Assembly: GCA_002551355.1 (NCBI GenBank)
Contig: NTHE01000007.1
Span: forward strand, 976 to 64,975
Direction: 5' to 3'
Length of the DNA: 64,000 nt
Origin: Streptomyces sp. man185
GTDB lineage: Bacteria; Actinomycetota; Actinomycetes; Streptomycetales; Streptomycetaceae
The number at the start of each line of letters is the position of its first letter. Position 1 is the stretch's first letter. Of the stretch, positions 1-7,829 are shown one piece after another. Position numbers and translations under genes: made by a program. The notes beneath the pieces were generated by a model. That model saw only the letters and a program-made list of their open reading frames with translations. It had not been told where the DNA came from and ran no database searches.

Positions 1-848
1 TCCTGGCGGATCTTCCGCAGGTCCCGATGCAGCCCCGACCGCATGACGTCAATCGCCAAGGCAGTCCTCACACTGGAGCGGCAACGCTGAAGAAGCTCAT
101 TGATCGGGATCTCGTAGACGATCTCGCAGTGCGCTGCGGGCACCACGATGTCCGCTGTCTCCACGGGGCGGCCCTCGTCGCTGTAGTACGTCCGCCGGAT
201 GTGCGTCACGAGCGCGGCTTTCTGGATGCCGAGCAGCGATGCTTCCCCGGCGGTCGCATGCCTCGGTTCGGGCTGCTCCACCGCGTGGCTGATGGTGACT
301 CCGATCTCGGCCATGCGGTTCACGACCCCGGCCCCCGCGTGAGGCCCTCCCTCGGGAAGAACGACGAGGGTTCCGCCAGTGACGGCGTACGGCTCCCAAC
401 TCGTCGACAGTTGGACCGGCTTCCCGTCCGCAAGGAACTCGTACGTCGCGCGGACGCACAGCTCGCCCTCGGCGATCCCGAGCCGCGTCGCGATCTCCGC
501 CGGGGCCGGCACCTTCGCGTCAGTCCGGCTCTCCCAGTCGCTCTGTCGGCGAAGGGCCTTCATGTCCTGGCGGAACGGGGATCCACTGGGCTGCTCACGT
601 GCCGACGACCGGACGACTCTCACGCGCTGCCGGGGCTCGGCGACGTAGGTCCCCGATCCGGCCCGGCCTTCCAGCACGCCTTGGGAGATCAGCAACTCCT
701 GCGCCCTGCGCACCACGTTCTCGCCCACGCCGCACTCCTGGCCGATCTGGGCGCGGGATGGGAGGCGGTCGCCCGGTTCCCAGACGTGCTCCGCGATGCG
801 CTGCCGGAGTTCGTCGGCGATCCGGAGGTACGGCGGTTGCTCAGACAT
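1..848 (-). CDS. GntR family regulator with UTRA domain (3' end cut by window edge)
   Basis: The frame opens at ATG 848 (MSEQPPYLRI) and stays open to base 1, so the C-terminus is missing. Residues about 5-65 form a GntR winged helix (LRQRIAEHVWEPGDRLPS, then a second helix near GVGENVVRR), and about 90-245 a UTRA ligand-binding domain. The first 249 codons would complete a normal regulator. The frame then reads on into a tail (NELLQRCRSS and onward) absent from the second copy at 38114-38731. It is divergent from the small-gene operon at 927 and has two CTAG-type palindromes just upstream, so autoregulation is likely. Related GntR proteins control transfer in Streptomyces integrative elements. 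Family call firm; ligand unknown. Confidence 0.85.
   Translation of the reverse strand, partial: MSEQPPYLRIADELRQRIAEHVWEPGDRLPSRAQIGQECGVGENVVRRAQELLISQGVLEGRAGSGTYVAEPRQRVRVVRSSAREQPSGSPFRQDMKALRRQSDWESRTDAKVPAPAEIATRLGIAEGELCVRATYEFLADGKPVQLSTSWEPYAVTGGTLVVLPEGGPHAGAGVVNRMAEIGVTISHAVEQPEPRHATAGEASLLGIQKAALVTHIRRTYYSDEGRPVETADIVVPAAHCEIVYEIPINELLQRCRSSVRTALAIDVMRSGLHRDLRKIRQ
100..710. repeat. Left copy of a 611-bp inverted repeat (GntR coding sequence)
   Basis: This segment aligns without gaps, in inverse orientation, to 38114-38724. Differences are sparse by eye (roughly 30 of 611, about 95% identity). Similarity stops abruptly at both ends, after the codons for EIPIN on one side and at the CGCAGGGC motif on the other. 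It covers codons about 47-249 of the GntR gene. Confidence 0.85.
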
Positions 849-857
849 ATGGAAAAT

Positions 858-888
858 CTAGTCCACTAGCTCTAATCTAGTTAACTAG
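858..888. promoter_or_regulatory. Twin palindromic operator for the left-edge GntR gene
   Basis: Two related palindromes, CTAGTCCACTAG (858-869) and CTAGTTAACTAG (877-888), lie 19 bp apart centre to centre, directly upstream of GntR ATG 848 and before the divergent gene at 927. Half-site CTAGT with a 2-bp spacer is a plausible dimer site. Binding by the neighbouring GntR protein is inferred from position. Confidence 0.6.
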
Positions 889-926
889 CTTCACTGAAAG
901 TGATCACTGGCAACGGAGGGTGCGCT

Positions 927-1205
927 GTGTCCGCTTCGGGAGTGACCGCGGCGGCTATCGCCGCCCGCTTGTCTGCCGCTGGCCTCCGCCCACGCGTGGA
1001 GGAGGACACCCGGTTCACGACGGTCGAGGCAGAGGTACCGGACACGCTCTCCTCCGATTCATGGCGGGAGGTCCTGGACGCGGTGGCCGATGCCGATCGA
1101 TTCGGACTCGTGGCCACCAGCTTGAACGGCCGCACCTTATGGGCGGTCGTACGTAAAACGGCCCCCACGACAGGCGACGTCGGGGGACCGGGCTATCAGC
1201 GATAG
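927..1205 (+). CDS. Small hypothetical protein (92 aa)
   Basis: The GTG at 927 (MSASGVTAAA) is preferred because GGAGG lies 7 nt upstream; an earlier GTG at 900 has no comparable site. The soluble product alternates helices and strands (AAIAARLSAAGLRPRVEE, later VVRKTAP) and has no membrane segment. I do not recognise a domain. It opens a six-gene run (927-3001) ending with a GntR regulator and a further small protein, an arrangement typical of accessory modules of actinomycete integrative elements. Confidence 0.6.
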   Translation: MSASGVTAAAIAARLSAAGLRPRVEEDTRFTTVEAEVPDTLSSDSWREVLDAVADADRFGLVATSLNGRTLWAVVRKTAPTTGDVGGPGYQR

Positions 1206-1217
1206 GAGCTGAACAGC

Positions 1218-1532
1218 ATGCTCAACCGTATCCGCCACGCCATCTCGCGCACCAGAGCGCGGTGCTTCCCCAACGGCCGGCACCGCCGCTCCTTAAAGCC
1301 CTCCCGGCCGATGGCCTCTTCCACCTGCCCCGTGCCCGCTGACGCTTCGACCGTCGGCCTGGGACAGACTCCGGCCGGCACAGTCCACCGATACCCGCTG
1401 AGGGGAGAGGACGTCGCGCTTGTCCGTCCGTACCTGCTGGCCTGGGAAGAGCAGCGTGCACGGACGCGCTCAGTGTTCGTCGCCCCGCACCTGCCGGCCG
1501 ACGCATGGTCGGCCCTCGCGGGGGCCCACTGA
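1218..1532 (+). CDS. Small hypothetical protein (104 aa)
   Basis: ATG 1218 has AGGAGC 8 nt upstream. The N-terminus is basic (MLNRIRHAISRTRARCFPNG). The C-terminal half ([21 protein letters not shown]) resembles short proteins that Streptomyces elements carry near GntR regulators. No catalytic motif is visible. Its stop overlaps the next start (TGATG), which implies translational coupling. Function unknown. Confidence 0.6.
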   Translation: MLNRIRHAISRTRARCFPNGRHRRSLKPSRPMASSTCPVPADASTVGLGQTPAGTVHRYPLRGEDVALVRPYLLAWEEQRARTRSVFVAPHLPADAWSALAGAH

Positions 1533-1735
1533 TGTCTCCTGGCCGAGAACTGCACCCAACGGGCACGACTTCCGTCCCCTACCGCTCGATCGCCTGCTGG
1601 ATCGGGACGCACCACTCATGCATCGAGCCTTCCGCGCCTGCGACGACGAACGATGTACCGGTGATCTACGAGGAGTGCATCTGCCCGTGCCACTCGACAC
1701 CCGACCCGTCCATGCCCGTGGGGGCGGTGGCATGA
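1532..1735 (+). CDS. Small Cys/His-rich protein (67 aa)
   Basis: ATG 1532 overlaps the preceding stop. The product contains SIACWIGTHHSC and EECICPCH, giving five cysteines and three histidines within about 35 residues, a likely zinc-binding knuckle. There is no signal peptide. The stop overlaps the next start (ATGA). Function unknown; a small zinc-binding accessory protein is the most I would claim. Confidence 0.5.
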   Translation: MSPGRELHPTGTTSVPYRSIACWIGTHHSCIEPSAPATTNDVPVIYEECICPCHSTPDPSMPVGAVA

Positions 1736-1956
1736 GGACCCCAGCCCCCGGCGGCGCGCTGGTCTCCACCGTCGAGGTCACTGCGGCCACCGTGCAGCGC
1801 GGCGACATCATCCAAATCGGCGGTCAGGCCTGCCGAGTGAGTGACCTCTTCCAGCTCCCTCAAGGGGCCAAGCAACTGGTGTTCGAGTCGGGCGAGCTGC
1901 TGGCCATACACGCCCGTACCCGGCTCACCGCCCTGCGACTGCTGAGAAGGCGGTGA
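1732..1956 (+). CDS. Small hypothetical protein (74 aa), beta-rich
   Basis: ATG 1732 is coupled by ATGA to the upstream gene. The core (VTAATVQRGDIIQIGGQACRV, then LVFESGELLAIH) looks like a small all-beta fold, similar in feel to Streptomyces proteins encoded next to GntR regulators. It overlaps the GntR start at 1953 by 4 bp, so the two are probably co-translated. Role unknown. Confidence 0.6.
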   Translation: MRTPAPGGALVSTVEVTAATVQRGDIIQIGGQACRVSDLFQLPQGAKQLVFESGELLAIHARTRLTALRLLRRR

Positions 1957-2696
1957 CCGGACTCGTGCCCCGACGCCATCACGACATCGCCGACGACCTA
2001 CGCCACCAGATCAGGACGGGCAGCATCAAGCCTGGCGAACGCCTCCCGTCCGAAGCAGGTCTGGCTGCTCGATACAGGGTCAGCACGGTGACCCTGCGAC
2101 GCGCTCTCGCCGTGCTCCAGGGTGAAGGATTCGTCGAGAAATTCCACGGCAAGGGCAACTACGTCCGTCACCCCCGCCGCAAGGTCATGTACGTCGGCGG
2201 CTGGGGCACGCTGGACCCCTGGACTGCCGCTGAGCCAACGTTGCGCATCACGGTTCGCAGCACCACGGTTCCGGCCTCCGTGCACCTGACGACGTTGCTG
2301 AAGGTGCCAACAGGCAGCCCTCTCGCTGAGTACACATGCCTCAGCCTCGAACAAGGATCGCCGCACGGGCTGGCCCGCATCTACATCCCGCGCGACCTGG
2401 CCCCGGCCGGAGTCCTCGACGACGACTCCGTGTGCCGGGAGGCAGCCACGCGCTTTGCCGTCCTTGGCCCGTCGCCGGCCACCATCCGAGAGACGGTCTC
2501 CGCCCGCTCCCCCACCCCAGACGAAGCGTCGGCCCTCCGGATCGGAAACAACATGGCCGTTCTCGCGATCACGCGCATCGCCACCGACGCCACCGGTCGC
2601 GTCGTTGAAGCCGCGCTCCTGGCCTTTCCGGGAGACCGAGTCGACGCCGTCTTCACCGCCCACCATGTGCTCAACGAGAGGCCAACCCAAGGATGA
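1953..2696 (+). CDS. GntR family regulator with UTRA domain (247 aa)
   Basis: GTG 1953 lies in a GTGA overlap with the preceding gene. Residues about 10-75 are the GntR winged helix (IADDLRHQIRTGSIKPGERL, VSTVTLRRALAVLQGEG, KGNYV), and about 85-240 a UTRA effector domain. It is a normal-length member, distinct from the GntR at the left edge and from the one at 8313. Being inside the operon, it probably controls that operon; no clear operator was seen immediately upstream of 927 beyond the CTAG palindromes. Confidence 0.85.
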   Translation: MTGLVPRRHHDIADDLRHQIRTGSIKPGERLPSEAGLAARYRVSTVTLRRALAVLQGEGFVEKFHGKGNYVRHPRRKVMYVGGWGTLDPWTAAEPTLRITVRSTTVPASVHLTTLLKVPTGSPLAEYTCLSLEQGSPHGLARIYIPRDLAPAGVLDDDSVCREAATRFAVLGPSPATIRETVSARSPTPDEASALRIGNNMAVLAITRIATDATGRVVEAALLAFPGDRVDAVFTAHHVLNERPTQG

Positions 2697-3001
2697 CAAC
2701 ACCGAACGAACTCCGGCTTCTCCCATGGTCAGGCCCGGGGGACAAGCCCTGCTACCTGAGCACCGACGACCCGGACGGCTACATGTCCCGCCTCGCAGAC
2801 GGCATCGAAGCGATCCAACTCGGCACGGCAAGCGAACTGCTGGAAGAAGCCTCAGAGGCTCTCGATAACCAGGGGACGTCACTCGACGACATGCGGTGCC
2901 TGGTCAAAGAGCTGACCGGGGCTCTACGGGACGTCTACCGCGTCGCAACGAGCCGCGGCCACCTCCGAGCAACGCGCGATCCGCGTGAGCCCACCTGCTG
3001 A
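2693..3001 (+). CDS. Hypothetical helical protein (102 aa)
   Basis: ATG 2693 overlaps the GntR stop (ATGA). The sequence begins MTTPNELRLLPWSG and then becomes predominantly helical and acidic (GIEAIQLGTASELLEEASEA, later MRCLVKELTGALRDVYRVAT). No known domain is recognised. Comparable short proteins follow UTRA regulators in Streptomyces mobile regions. It is the last gene of the run, followed by a hairpin at 3030-3067. Confidence 0.6.
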   Translation: MTTPNELRLLPWSGPGDKPCYLSTDDPDGYMSRLADGIEAIQLGTASELLEEASEALDNQGTSLDDMRCLVKELTGALRDVYRVATSRGHLRATRDPREPTC

Positions 3002-3029
3002 TCTACGGTCCCGACCAGCACAGCAAGGG

Positions 3030-3067
3030 AAGCCCATGGCTCTGAACAGATCAGATGCCATGGGCTT
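3030..3067 (+). terminator. Rho-independent-type hairpin after the small-gene operon
   Basis: AAGCCCATGGC (3030-3040) and GCCATGGGCTT (3057-3067) form an 11-bp perfect stem with a 16-nt loop, 29 nt after the last stop. There is no long U tract, as is usual in Streptomyces. Confidence 0.6.
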
Positions 3068-3275
3068 CTGGCTTGCCGGCTGACTTTCGTCGACCTTGGA
3101 CGGCCTGAGGACTGCTTCGTCCCGAAGCAACTTGGGTGAGGGCGCTGCTTTGGGTTAGTGCGGCTGTCATCTGCGCTGATAGTCCGCAGACGTACGCGGT
3201 TGTCCACCACCGTTCGCTGGCGTTGTCACGCAGTTAGACACTCGAACGAGTTCGGTTGTACCGGAGCGCAGGACT

Positions 3276-4019
3276 TCATGTCAGCCATGGAGGTGGCACG
3301 AAGCTCGCATCTTCTCCTACGTACCAGCTCCATTCCAACTGGCGTCCGAACCCTCCAGCGGGAGCACCAGAAGTGAGCAACGCGCCGCCTTCCGGTACGA
3401 CATTGACCACACGCCGCTTTCCCCCCTGAACAATTTCGATCTTCAACCACCATGAGCACCGGACGCTCTCCGCCCGGCCAGTGATCAGTAGAGATTGTGA
3501 CTCTCCGGGGGATAGCGTGATGAAGTTGTCATCGAAGTACGGCCGACTCCCGGACCGTGTCAGGCGTCCGATCGAGTCCTCATAGGCGGCTGCCCAAGCT
3601 TCGGGGATGGGCTCGTCAAGAAGGAAGTCCAGGACGACCGCTCCCGCCGCGCCCGCAGGCGGGTACCTAACCCATACAGCGCTGAAGGGCTCACCTACTT
3701 GCTGTTTGTGGACTTTGATGTTCGTGATCGTGAGCGGTTGCTCTGTCCGGTTCTCTACCAGCAGCCTGGCTGTCGTCGCTTTGAAGTCGGCGGCGCCCCG
3801 TTGGCGCAGCAGCCTATACATGGTTACGTAAGTGCGCTCGTCCTGAGGCACGCGCTGAGGCAATGCATCCTCTGACGGCAAGGCCACCTCCCAAGCCTTG
3901 GGGACGAGCACCTCTCCCGTGACAGTTAGTGGTTCACCGCGTTTCACCCAGCGCCGAAGGTAAACGCCAGCCCCAATAATCACTGCACCGATCACGGAAC
4001 CAACGATGCCTTCGATCAC
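3276..4019 (-). CDS. Membrane-anchored hypothetical protein (247 aa)
   Basis: GTG 4019 is chosen because AGGAG sits 7 nt upstream. The product starts with one transmembrane segment (IVGSVIGAVIIGAGVYL, residues about 4-21) followed by RRWVKRG. This implies an N-terminal anchor with the remaining 220 residues on one side of the membrane. The rest is beta-rich, with a possible Ig-like stretch (LVENRTEQPLTITNIKV). No enzyme motif was found. It lies next to the RT/HEPN pair but about 700 bp away on the same strand. Function unknown; a defence-linked role is only a guess from location. Confidence 0.65.
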   Translation of the reverse strand: MIEGIVGSVIGAVIIGAGVYLRRWVKRGEPLTVTGEVLVPKAWEVALPSEDALPQRVPQDERTYVTMYRLLRQRGAADFKATTARLLVENRTEQPLTITNIKVHKQQVGEPFSAVWVRYPPAGAAGAVVLDFLLDEPIPEAWAAAYEDSIGRLTRSGSRPYFDDNFITLSPGESQSLLITGRAESVRCSWWLKIEIVQGGKRRVVNVVPEGGALLTSGAPAGGFGRQLEWSWYVGEDASFVPPPWLT

Positions 4020-4714
4020 GTAAGTGCTCCTCAGAGGCCGCCCTTCAGCGCACAATGTGTCGCTGTGGGCGGGGCTAGGGTTGACGGCTGCGGCCAGTCT
4101 GTCTGCGCCGTCGGTTGTCGTTGCGTGCTATGGAAGGGCAGCAGAGTAACGGACTAAGCGTGGCCACCCGGATCAGCCAGTTGACCAACTACGGGCACCT
4201 CCGACGCTGGGGCAGGCCGACAACATGCCGGCCGAGCCGTAGGACGCTTCCGGGCCGCCATCGGCAAGAACCTCAGCTTGGGAATCACTGGCGATCCTGC
4301 CCCGAACGGTCCGTTGATCTGGGATGACCGTGACTGCCACCTCGCCGAGTCGGCCGAAGCCGCCCCCTGCTGACCGCTGTTCACCGAACGTTGTGGCACG
4401 GTTCTGGCATGGCTACCGTCTGGTCTTTAGCTCTTGACCGAATCAGTTGGCAATGGCCTTAGCGGCCGCTGCGAGGCTTGGGCGAGACGGTATCGGACGG
4501 GGACGCTTGCTGTGATTGTGGTACGGCGCTGTTGCACCGCTCCTCAAACCTGTTGCCCGTACCAGACCGCTGAAAATCATCATGACTGAGCGAGATAGTC
4601 AACGGTCAAAGTACTTCACACCCTGTCGGGATACCTGGCTACAGTTCGTTAGCGCCGCTCGCCCAGGAAAACCCCTCGCGCGGCGGCGGGTGAGGGATGG
4701 CTTGTTGTCTCTTT
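4020..4714. other. Intergenic stretch, no gene recognised
   Basis: About 700 bp between the RT/HEPN pair and the membrane protein. GC falls steadily from right-arm Streptomyces values toward about 50% near 4700. Short open frames exist, but none has a good ribosome site plus codon bias. I see no tRNA, strong hairpin or array. Confidence 0.4.
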
Positions 4715-5287
4715 TTAATAGTCTAGGGAAGTTACAGCGAGGACCGTTTCGTCGAATCCTTGCACGAAATCCGATGTCACTGTTATGGAATGCCGTAGAG
4801 AGTTTGCAGAAAATACCATCTCCGTTCCGTGCACGGTGACTTCTAGAACTGAATGCAGTTGTTTCCTAAGCTCTACGAACTTCGCAAAATTGGCTTGTTG
4901 TCTTTTTGTTAGATGTCCAGACCCGTGCACGATTGCGTTTCTACATTCCACGGCAACATTAAAATCCTGTTGAAACTTATTGCCTTTCATCTTGATCCCG
5001 AATCCTTCGGCCAGCCACTCGTAGCGTGCGTCCCAAGTTCTAGTTATGTCATCTGAATAGCGTGCCAGGAAAGCGTTACCAAGGACGGAAGTATGCAACC
5101 TTGAGCTTGTTATCAAGGATTGCAACGCATGGTCTACGTGTGACTCGACGGCCGTTACTGCGTCCACAATAATCCATTGTGGGCTGACGGTTGTGTTATG
5201 CGAGAAAGCGTATAGGTTGGCCAGTGTGCTTATGCATGATTCGCCGGATGTCGTCAGTTTGTCGAACTCTTCTCGTTCTCTGCCCAT
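4715..5287 (-). CDS. HEPN-domain protein paired with reverse transcriptase (190 aa)
   Basis: ATG 5287 has GGAGG 8 nt upstream. The small helical protein carries an Rx4H motif, R116-N-A-I-V-H121, within ECRNAIVHGSG, the hallmark of HEPN ribonucleases and HEPN-fold proteins. The start lies 34 bp inside the end of the upstream RT gene, so the two are co-translated. In lactococcal AbiA a HEPN domain is fused C-terminally to the RT; here it is a separate chain in the same order. Local GC is near 45-50%, far below the flanks, which indicates transfer. HEPN fold fairly sure; RNase activity inferred. Confidence 0.75.
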   Translation of the reverse strand: MGREREEFDKLTTSGESCISTLANLYAFSHNTTVSPQWIIVDAVTAVESHVDHALQSLITSSRLHTSVLGNAFLARYSDDITRTWDARYEWLAEGFGIKMKGNKFQQDFNVAVECRNAIVHGSGHLTKRQQANFAKFVELRKQLHSVLEVTVHGTEMVFSANSLRHSITVTSDFVQGFDETVLAVTSLDY

Positions 5288-6765
5288 TCAAATGCCCTCC
5301 TGTTCATAGGATTGTCATGCTTAATGGCCTGGGTGATGCCCTTCCCGGCTCCGCCCTGGTTTGCCATGCACGCTGATAGTGCGTGTTGGCTTAGTGGCGA
5401 AGCTTGCCTGTAGAGCCCTGTCAAGCTGCTCTCGCTTAGGCGTCCGTGGCAGCTTGCTACCCAGGCCGCCTGCGCACGAACGACTTCATGTCGGTCGTAT
5501 AGCTGCTTGTCAACCCACGCCATGACCGGCGCATAGTTAGGTGAGTTCATCTTCTGGGTGTGCGTGCTCGATATTGTGTCGAGCAACCAAAGTTTTGCCC
5601 AGGGACTTTGGCGACCCATTGCGGTAAGGTTCTTCAACGTCACCCACGGATCCTCCCAGAATGCTCCGATATCGGATCGAAACGTAATGTATTTGCATAC
5701 AGCATCTAGAAAAATTGGGTGCTTGAAAACGATCTCCTGGATAACTTCTTCGGGGAGCCGCTCGCTGTTCCCTTGCAGCCATCCAAGCGCCATGCGAAGA
5801 AATACCCGGTAGTGTCCCTCGCTATGGACGTAGTCTTCAGGCTCCGTTCCTGTCGCGATCTTGTGCCAGTCATGGACTAGTGACCACATAGTCGCTTTCA
5901 TAGCCTCACGATCATCGACAAGTCCGGGATCTTCTGCCGGCAGATCGTAATCACCCCACAAGAACACTTTTGCCATCAACTCACTTTTTGCCGCTTCGAA
6001 ATAGTCATTGATGAATCTCGCCTCGGCTTCTGCGTTTGATAGCAAGGTGGCACGCTTTTTGATGTTGGTCTTTTCGCTCGAAAGAACAAGGCCTAGATCG
6101 CGTGCATACTCTGCTGCTCGCTCAATTACGGTATTTGATGTTTCCCAGTCTGGGCATACGGCTGTGAAATCGTCGGCATATCGAGCCACAGAGAAGCCGT
6201 CGCGGACAAGCCGACGCTCAAGCGTACCGATATAGACGTCTGATAGGTGATCGCTCGCAGACAGGAGTTGTGGGATCCCTCTGCTTCCGCCAATCAGCGA
6301 CTTAAGCACTCGGTTCAATTTTTGCGTGGCATCAGAGTTGAGTGTGTGATTCAAGATCTGCTGCGACAGAACCCCGCGATCGATATATTCATAAAAAGAG
6401 GCTATGTCAAACTCTACAACGTAACCGCTGTCGTTCTTGGCTGCAAAGGACTTGTACTTCTCCCAATTTCCTTCCTGTCTACTCGTAGGGCCCAAATCTT
6501 TTTCGATACTTCCGACAAGGGCTGCGTACGCAACCCGTGCGGCCGTGGTGGATACACTAACGGGGCGAGGCTCGAATTTCTTCTTGGGCATCGCCAATGT
6601 TTCGTAAGGAAAAGTAACTTCCCCTGCGAGAATCATGTCGGCCGTGATCGCGATTTCCTTGGCGCAATCCGTCAGGCAGGTGTCAGTGATCAGCGTAGGC
6701 AGGCGTTCAAGCTTGATTGTCTTGAGTTCTTTGGCGACGGAGAAGGTGTCGATTTTCGTGCCCAT
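5254..6765 (-). CDS. Abi/UG-type reverse transcriptase, candidate phage defence (503 aa)
   Basis: RT core motifs run in order: motif A EFDIASFYEYID (Asp120), motif B SRGIPQ (about 161-166), motif C RYADD (Tyr196, Asp198, Asp199), and a motif-D-like SSEKTN (229-234). Residues about 250-503 are helical and repeat-like, with no thumb/maturase (X), retron or Cas1 domain, as in the AbiA/AbiK/UG group whose C-terminus is an alpha-helical repeat array. Those enzymes make untemplated DNA and block phage growth. The catalytic aspartates are intact. It overlaps the HEPN gene. Low GC and isolation suggest a horizontally acquired defence unit. A group II intron RT is disfavoured for lack of maturase and intron structure. 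Confidence 0.8.
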   Translation of the reverse strand: MGTKIDTFSVAKELKTIKLERLPTLITDTCLTDCAKEIAITADMILAGEVTFPYETLAMPKKKFEPRPVSVSTTAARVAYAALVGSIEKDLGPTSRQEGNWEKYKSFAAKNDSGYVVEFDIASFYEYIDRGVLSQQILNHTLNSDATQKLNRVLKSLIGGSRGIPQLLSASDHLSDVYIGTLERRLVRDGFSVARYADDFTAVCPDWETSNTVIERAAEYARDLGLVLSSEKTNIKKRATLLSNAEAEARFINDYFEAAKSELMAKVFLWGDYDLPAEDPGLVDDREAMKATMWSLVHDWHKIATGTEPEDYVHSEGHYRVFLRMALGWLQGNSERLPEEVIQEIVFKHPIFLDAVCKYITFRSDIGAFWEDPWVTLKNLTAMGRQSPWAKLWLLDTISSTHTQKMNSPNYAPVMAWVDKQLYDRHEVVRAQAAWVASCHGRLSESSLTGLYRQASPLSQHALSACMANQGGAGKGITQAIKHDNPMNRRAFEWAENEKSSTN

Positions 6766-6908
6766 TTATGTGCATTCCCCTTCGTTCGGTACACCTATCT
6801 CGAAGCTGGGGTGCCAGCCTTGAGCAAGCATCAGCAACCGCAAATTGACGCACGCGCACTTCGAAGCTTGGTTGGTACGGAAATGGTGCGACCTGACGTG
6901 GTGGACAG

Positions 6909-7334
6909 TTAGCCATCCGCGAGTTTCTGTGGAAACTCGGGCAAGATGCCTCGTCTTGTCAGCTCCGCAATGATCCACTGTTCCCGCTGCTGATGTGCCC
7001 ACAAGTACTGGGCTGTGCGCATATCGCGCTTGCTCTTAGCAGTCCTCTGCACCTGGCCACCCATGACCTCATGGACCTTGTCACGTAGTTCTGCCAGTTT
7101 CTTTCGTGCTGGGTCATCGGCTGCGATTCGCGCGTCGAAGGCCGCGAGCGCTTCGCTGTAAAGCTGGGCCGTGTACGCGTCTGTGCCCTCCATGTCCTGG
7201 AGATGGCGGGCGTCCATCTCAACCATCTTCGCTGCCCTCTCTTTGCCCTCCCGCAGGACAGGAAGCAGCGCAAGCAGGGTAGAGCTGTCAAGCGCCGTGT
7301 AGGTGGCGTGCCAGTGCTCGTCCGTCGTCGACAT
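6909..7334 (-). CDS. Hypothetical helical protein (141 aa)
   Basis: Opens at ATG 7332-7334 (MSTTDEHWHATYTALDSSTL). It is nearly all helical and charged (EGKERAAKMVEMDARHLQDM, later KKLAELRDKVHEVMGG), with a C-terminal WIIAELTRRG segment. No domain is recognised. It precedes the RT gene on the same strand with a 143-bp gap, so it could share a transcript. GC is higher than in the RT/HEPN pair. It may be an accessory of the defence unit or an unrelated element gene. Confidence 0.55.
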   Translation of the reverse strand: MSTTDEHWHATYTALDSSTLLALLPVLREGKERAAKMVEMDARHLQDMEGTDAYTAQLYSEALAAFDARIAADDPARKKLAELRDKVHEVMGGQVQRTAKSKRDMRTAQYLWAHQQREQWIIAELTRRGILPEFPQKLADG

Positions 7335-7407
7335 GGCTGCACGCTATCGAGCTTGGTTCACTTGCGTGGTGCATATGCACCACATTCCCCAACCCACCAG
7401 TCACCCC

Positions 7408-7559
7408 GGCTCCCGTCCCGTCCGCCTTCGACCCACACGTCGTGGAGCGGTCGTGGCCCAGGGCGTCAAGGTGGAGCGCGCCACTGTACGAACGACCTTG
7501 ACGCCCTGGGCCGCGACCGCTCGGCTCTGCCTGGGTCGAAGGTGGTCGGGACGGGAGCC
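7408..7559. repeat. Long imperfect inverted repeat in a gene-free stretch
   Basis: Inner arms of 28 nt (7445-7472 and 7495-7522) match at all but one position around a 22-nt loop. Beyond a short mismatch, outer blocks CTTCGACCCA/TGGGTCGAAG and GGCTCCCGTCCCG/CGGGACGGGAGCC extend the symmetry to 7408-7559. It sits between the hypothetical gene at 7334 and the AICE core at 7830, in a gap (7335-7829) with no supportable gene. It could be an origin, a terminator or a small terminal-repeat remnant. Confidence 0.7.
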
Positions 7560-7829
7560 CCACGACGCTCGCCCCGCTCCGGCCGGCACTCGCGAACGGC
7601 GCCCCTCCCATCCCGGAGTCTGAGCGCCCCCGCCGGAGGCATCGTTGTGACGCCGTGGAGCCGACCGCTCCAGCAACAGCGGGTTTCTCCCAGCATGGTG
7701 CTCGCTCCAGCCGCGCGACCGGCGTAGCCGGGGCCAGAGCGGGCCGAAGGCAGGAGCGTCGGGCCCCGGCGGTGAGCCGGGGAGCGCGCGGCGAGCGGAG
7801 CGAGCCGCCTTGATGAAGTAGAGAAAATC

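Noticed and set aside
27..869. Long open frame on the plus strand at the left edge
   Set aside because: It is the antisense shadow of the GntR gene on the minus strand, whose protein shows clear HTH and UTRA motifs.
4115..4327. Short plus-strand frames in the 4.0-4.7 kb gap
   Set aside because: Basic, no ribosome site, no family resemblance.
4715..6765. Group II intron or retron for the RT gene
   Set aside because: No maturase or endonuclease domain, no intron domain V-like hairpin seen and no retron msr/msd-like inverted repeats; the C-terminus and HEPN partner fit Abi-type RTs better.
7288..7727. Several overlapping frames across the 7.4-kb inverted repeat
   Set aside because: They are forced by the repeat symmetry; no plausible start or codon bias.
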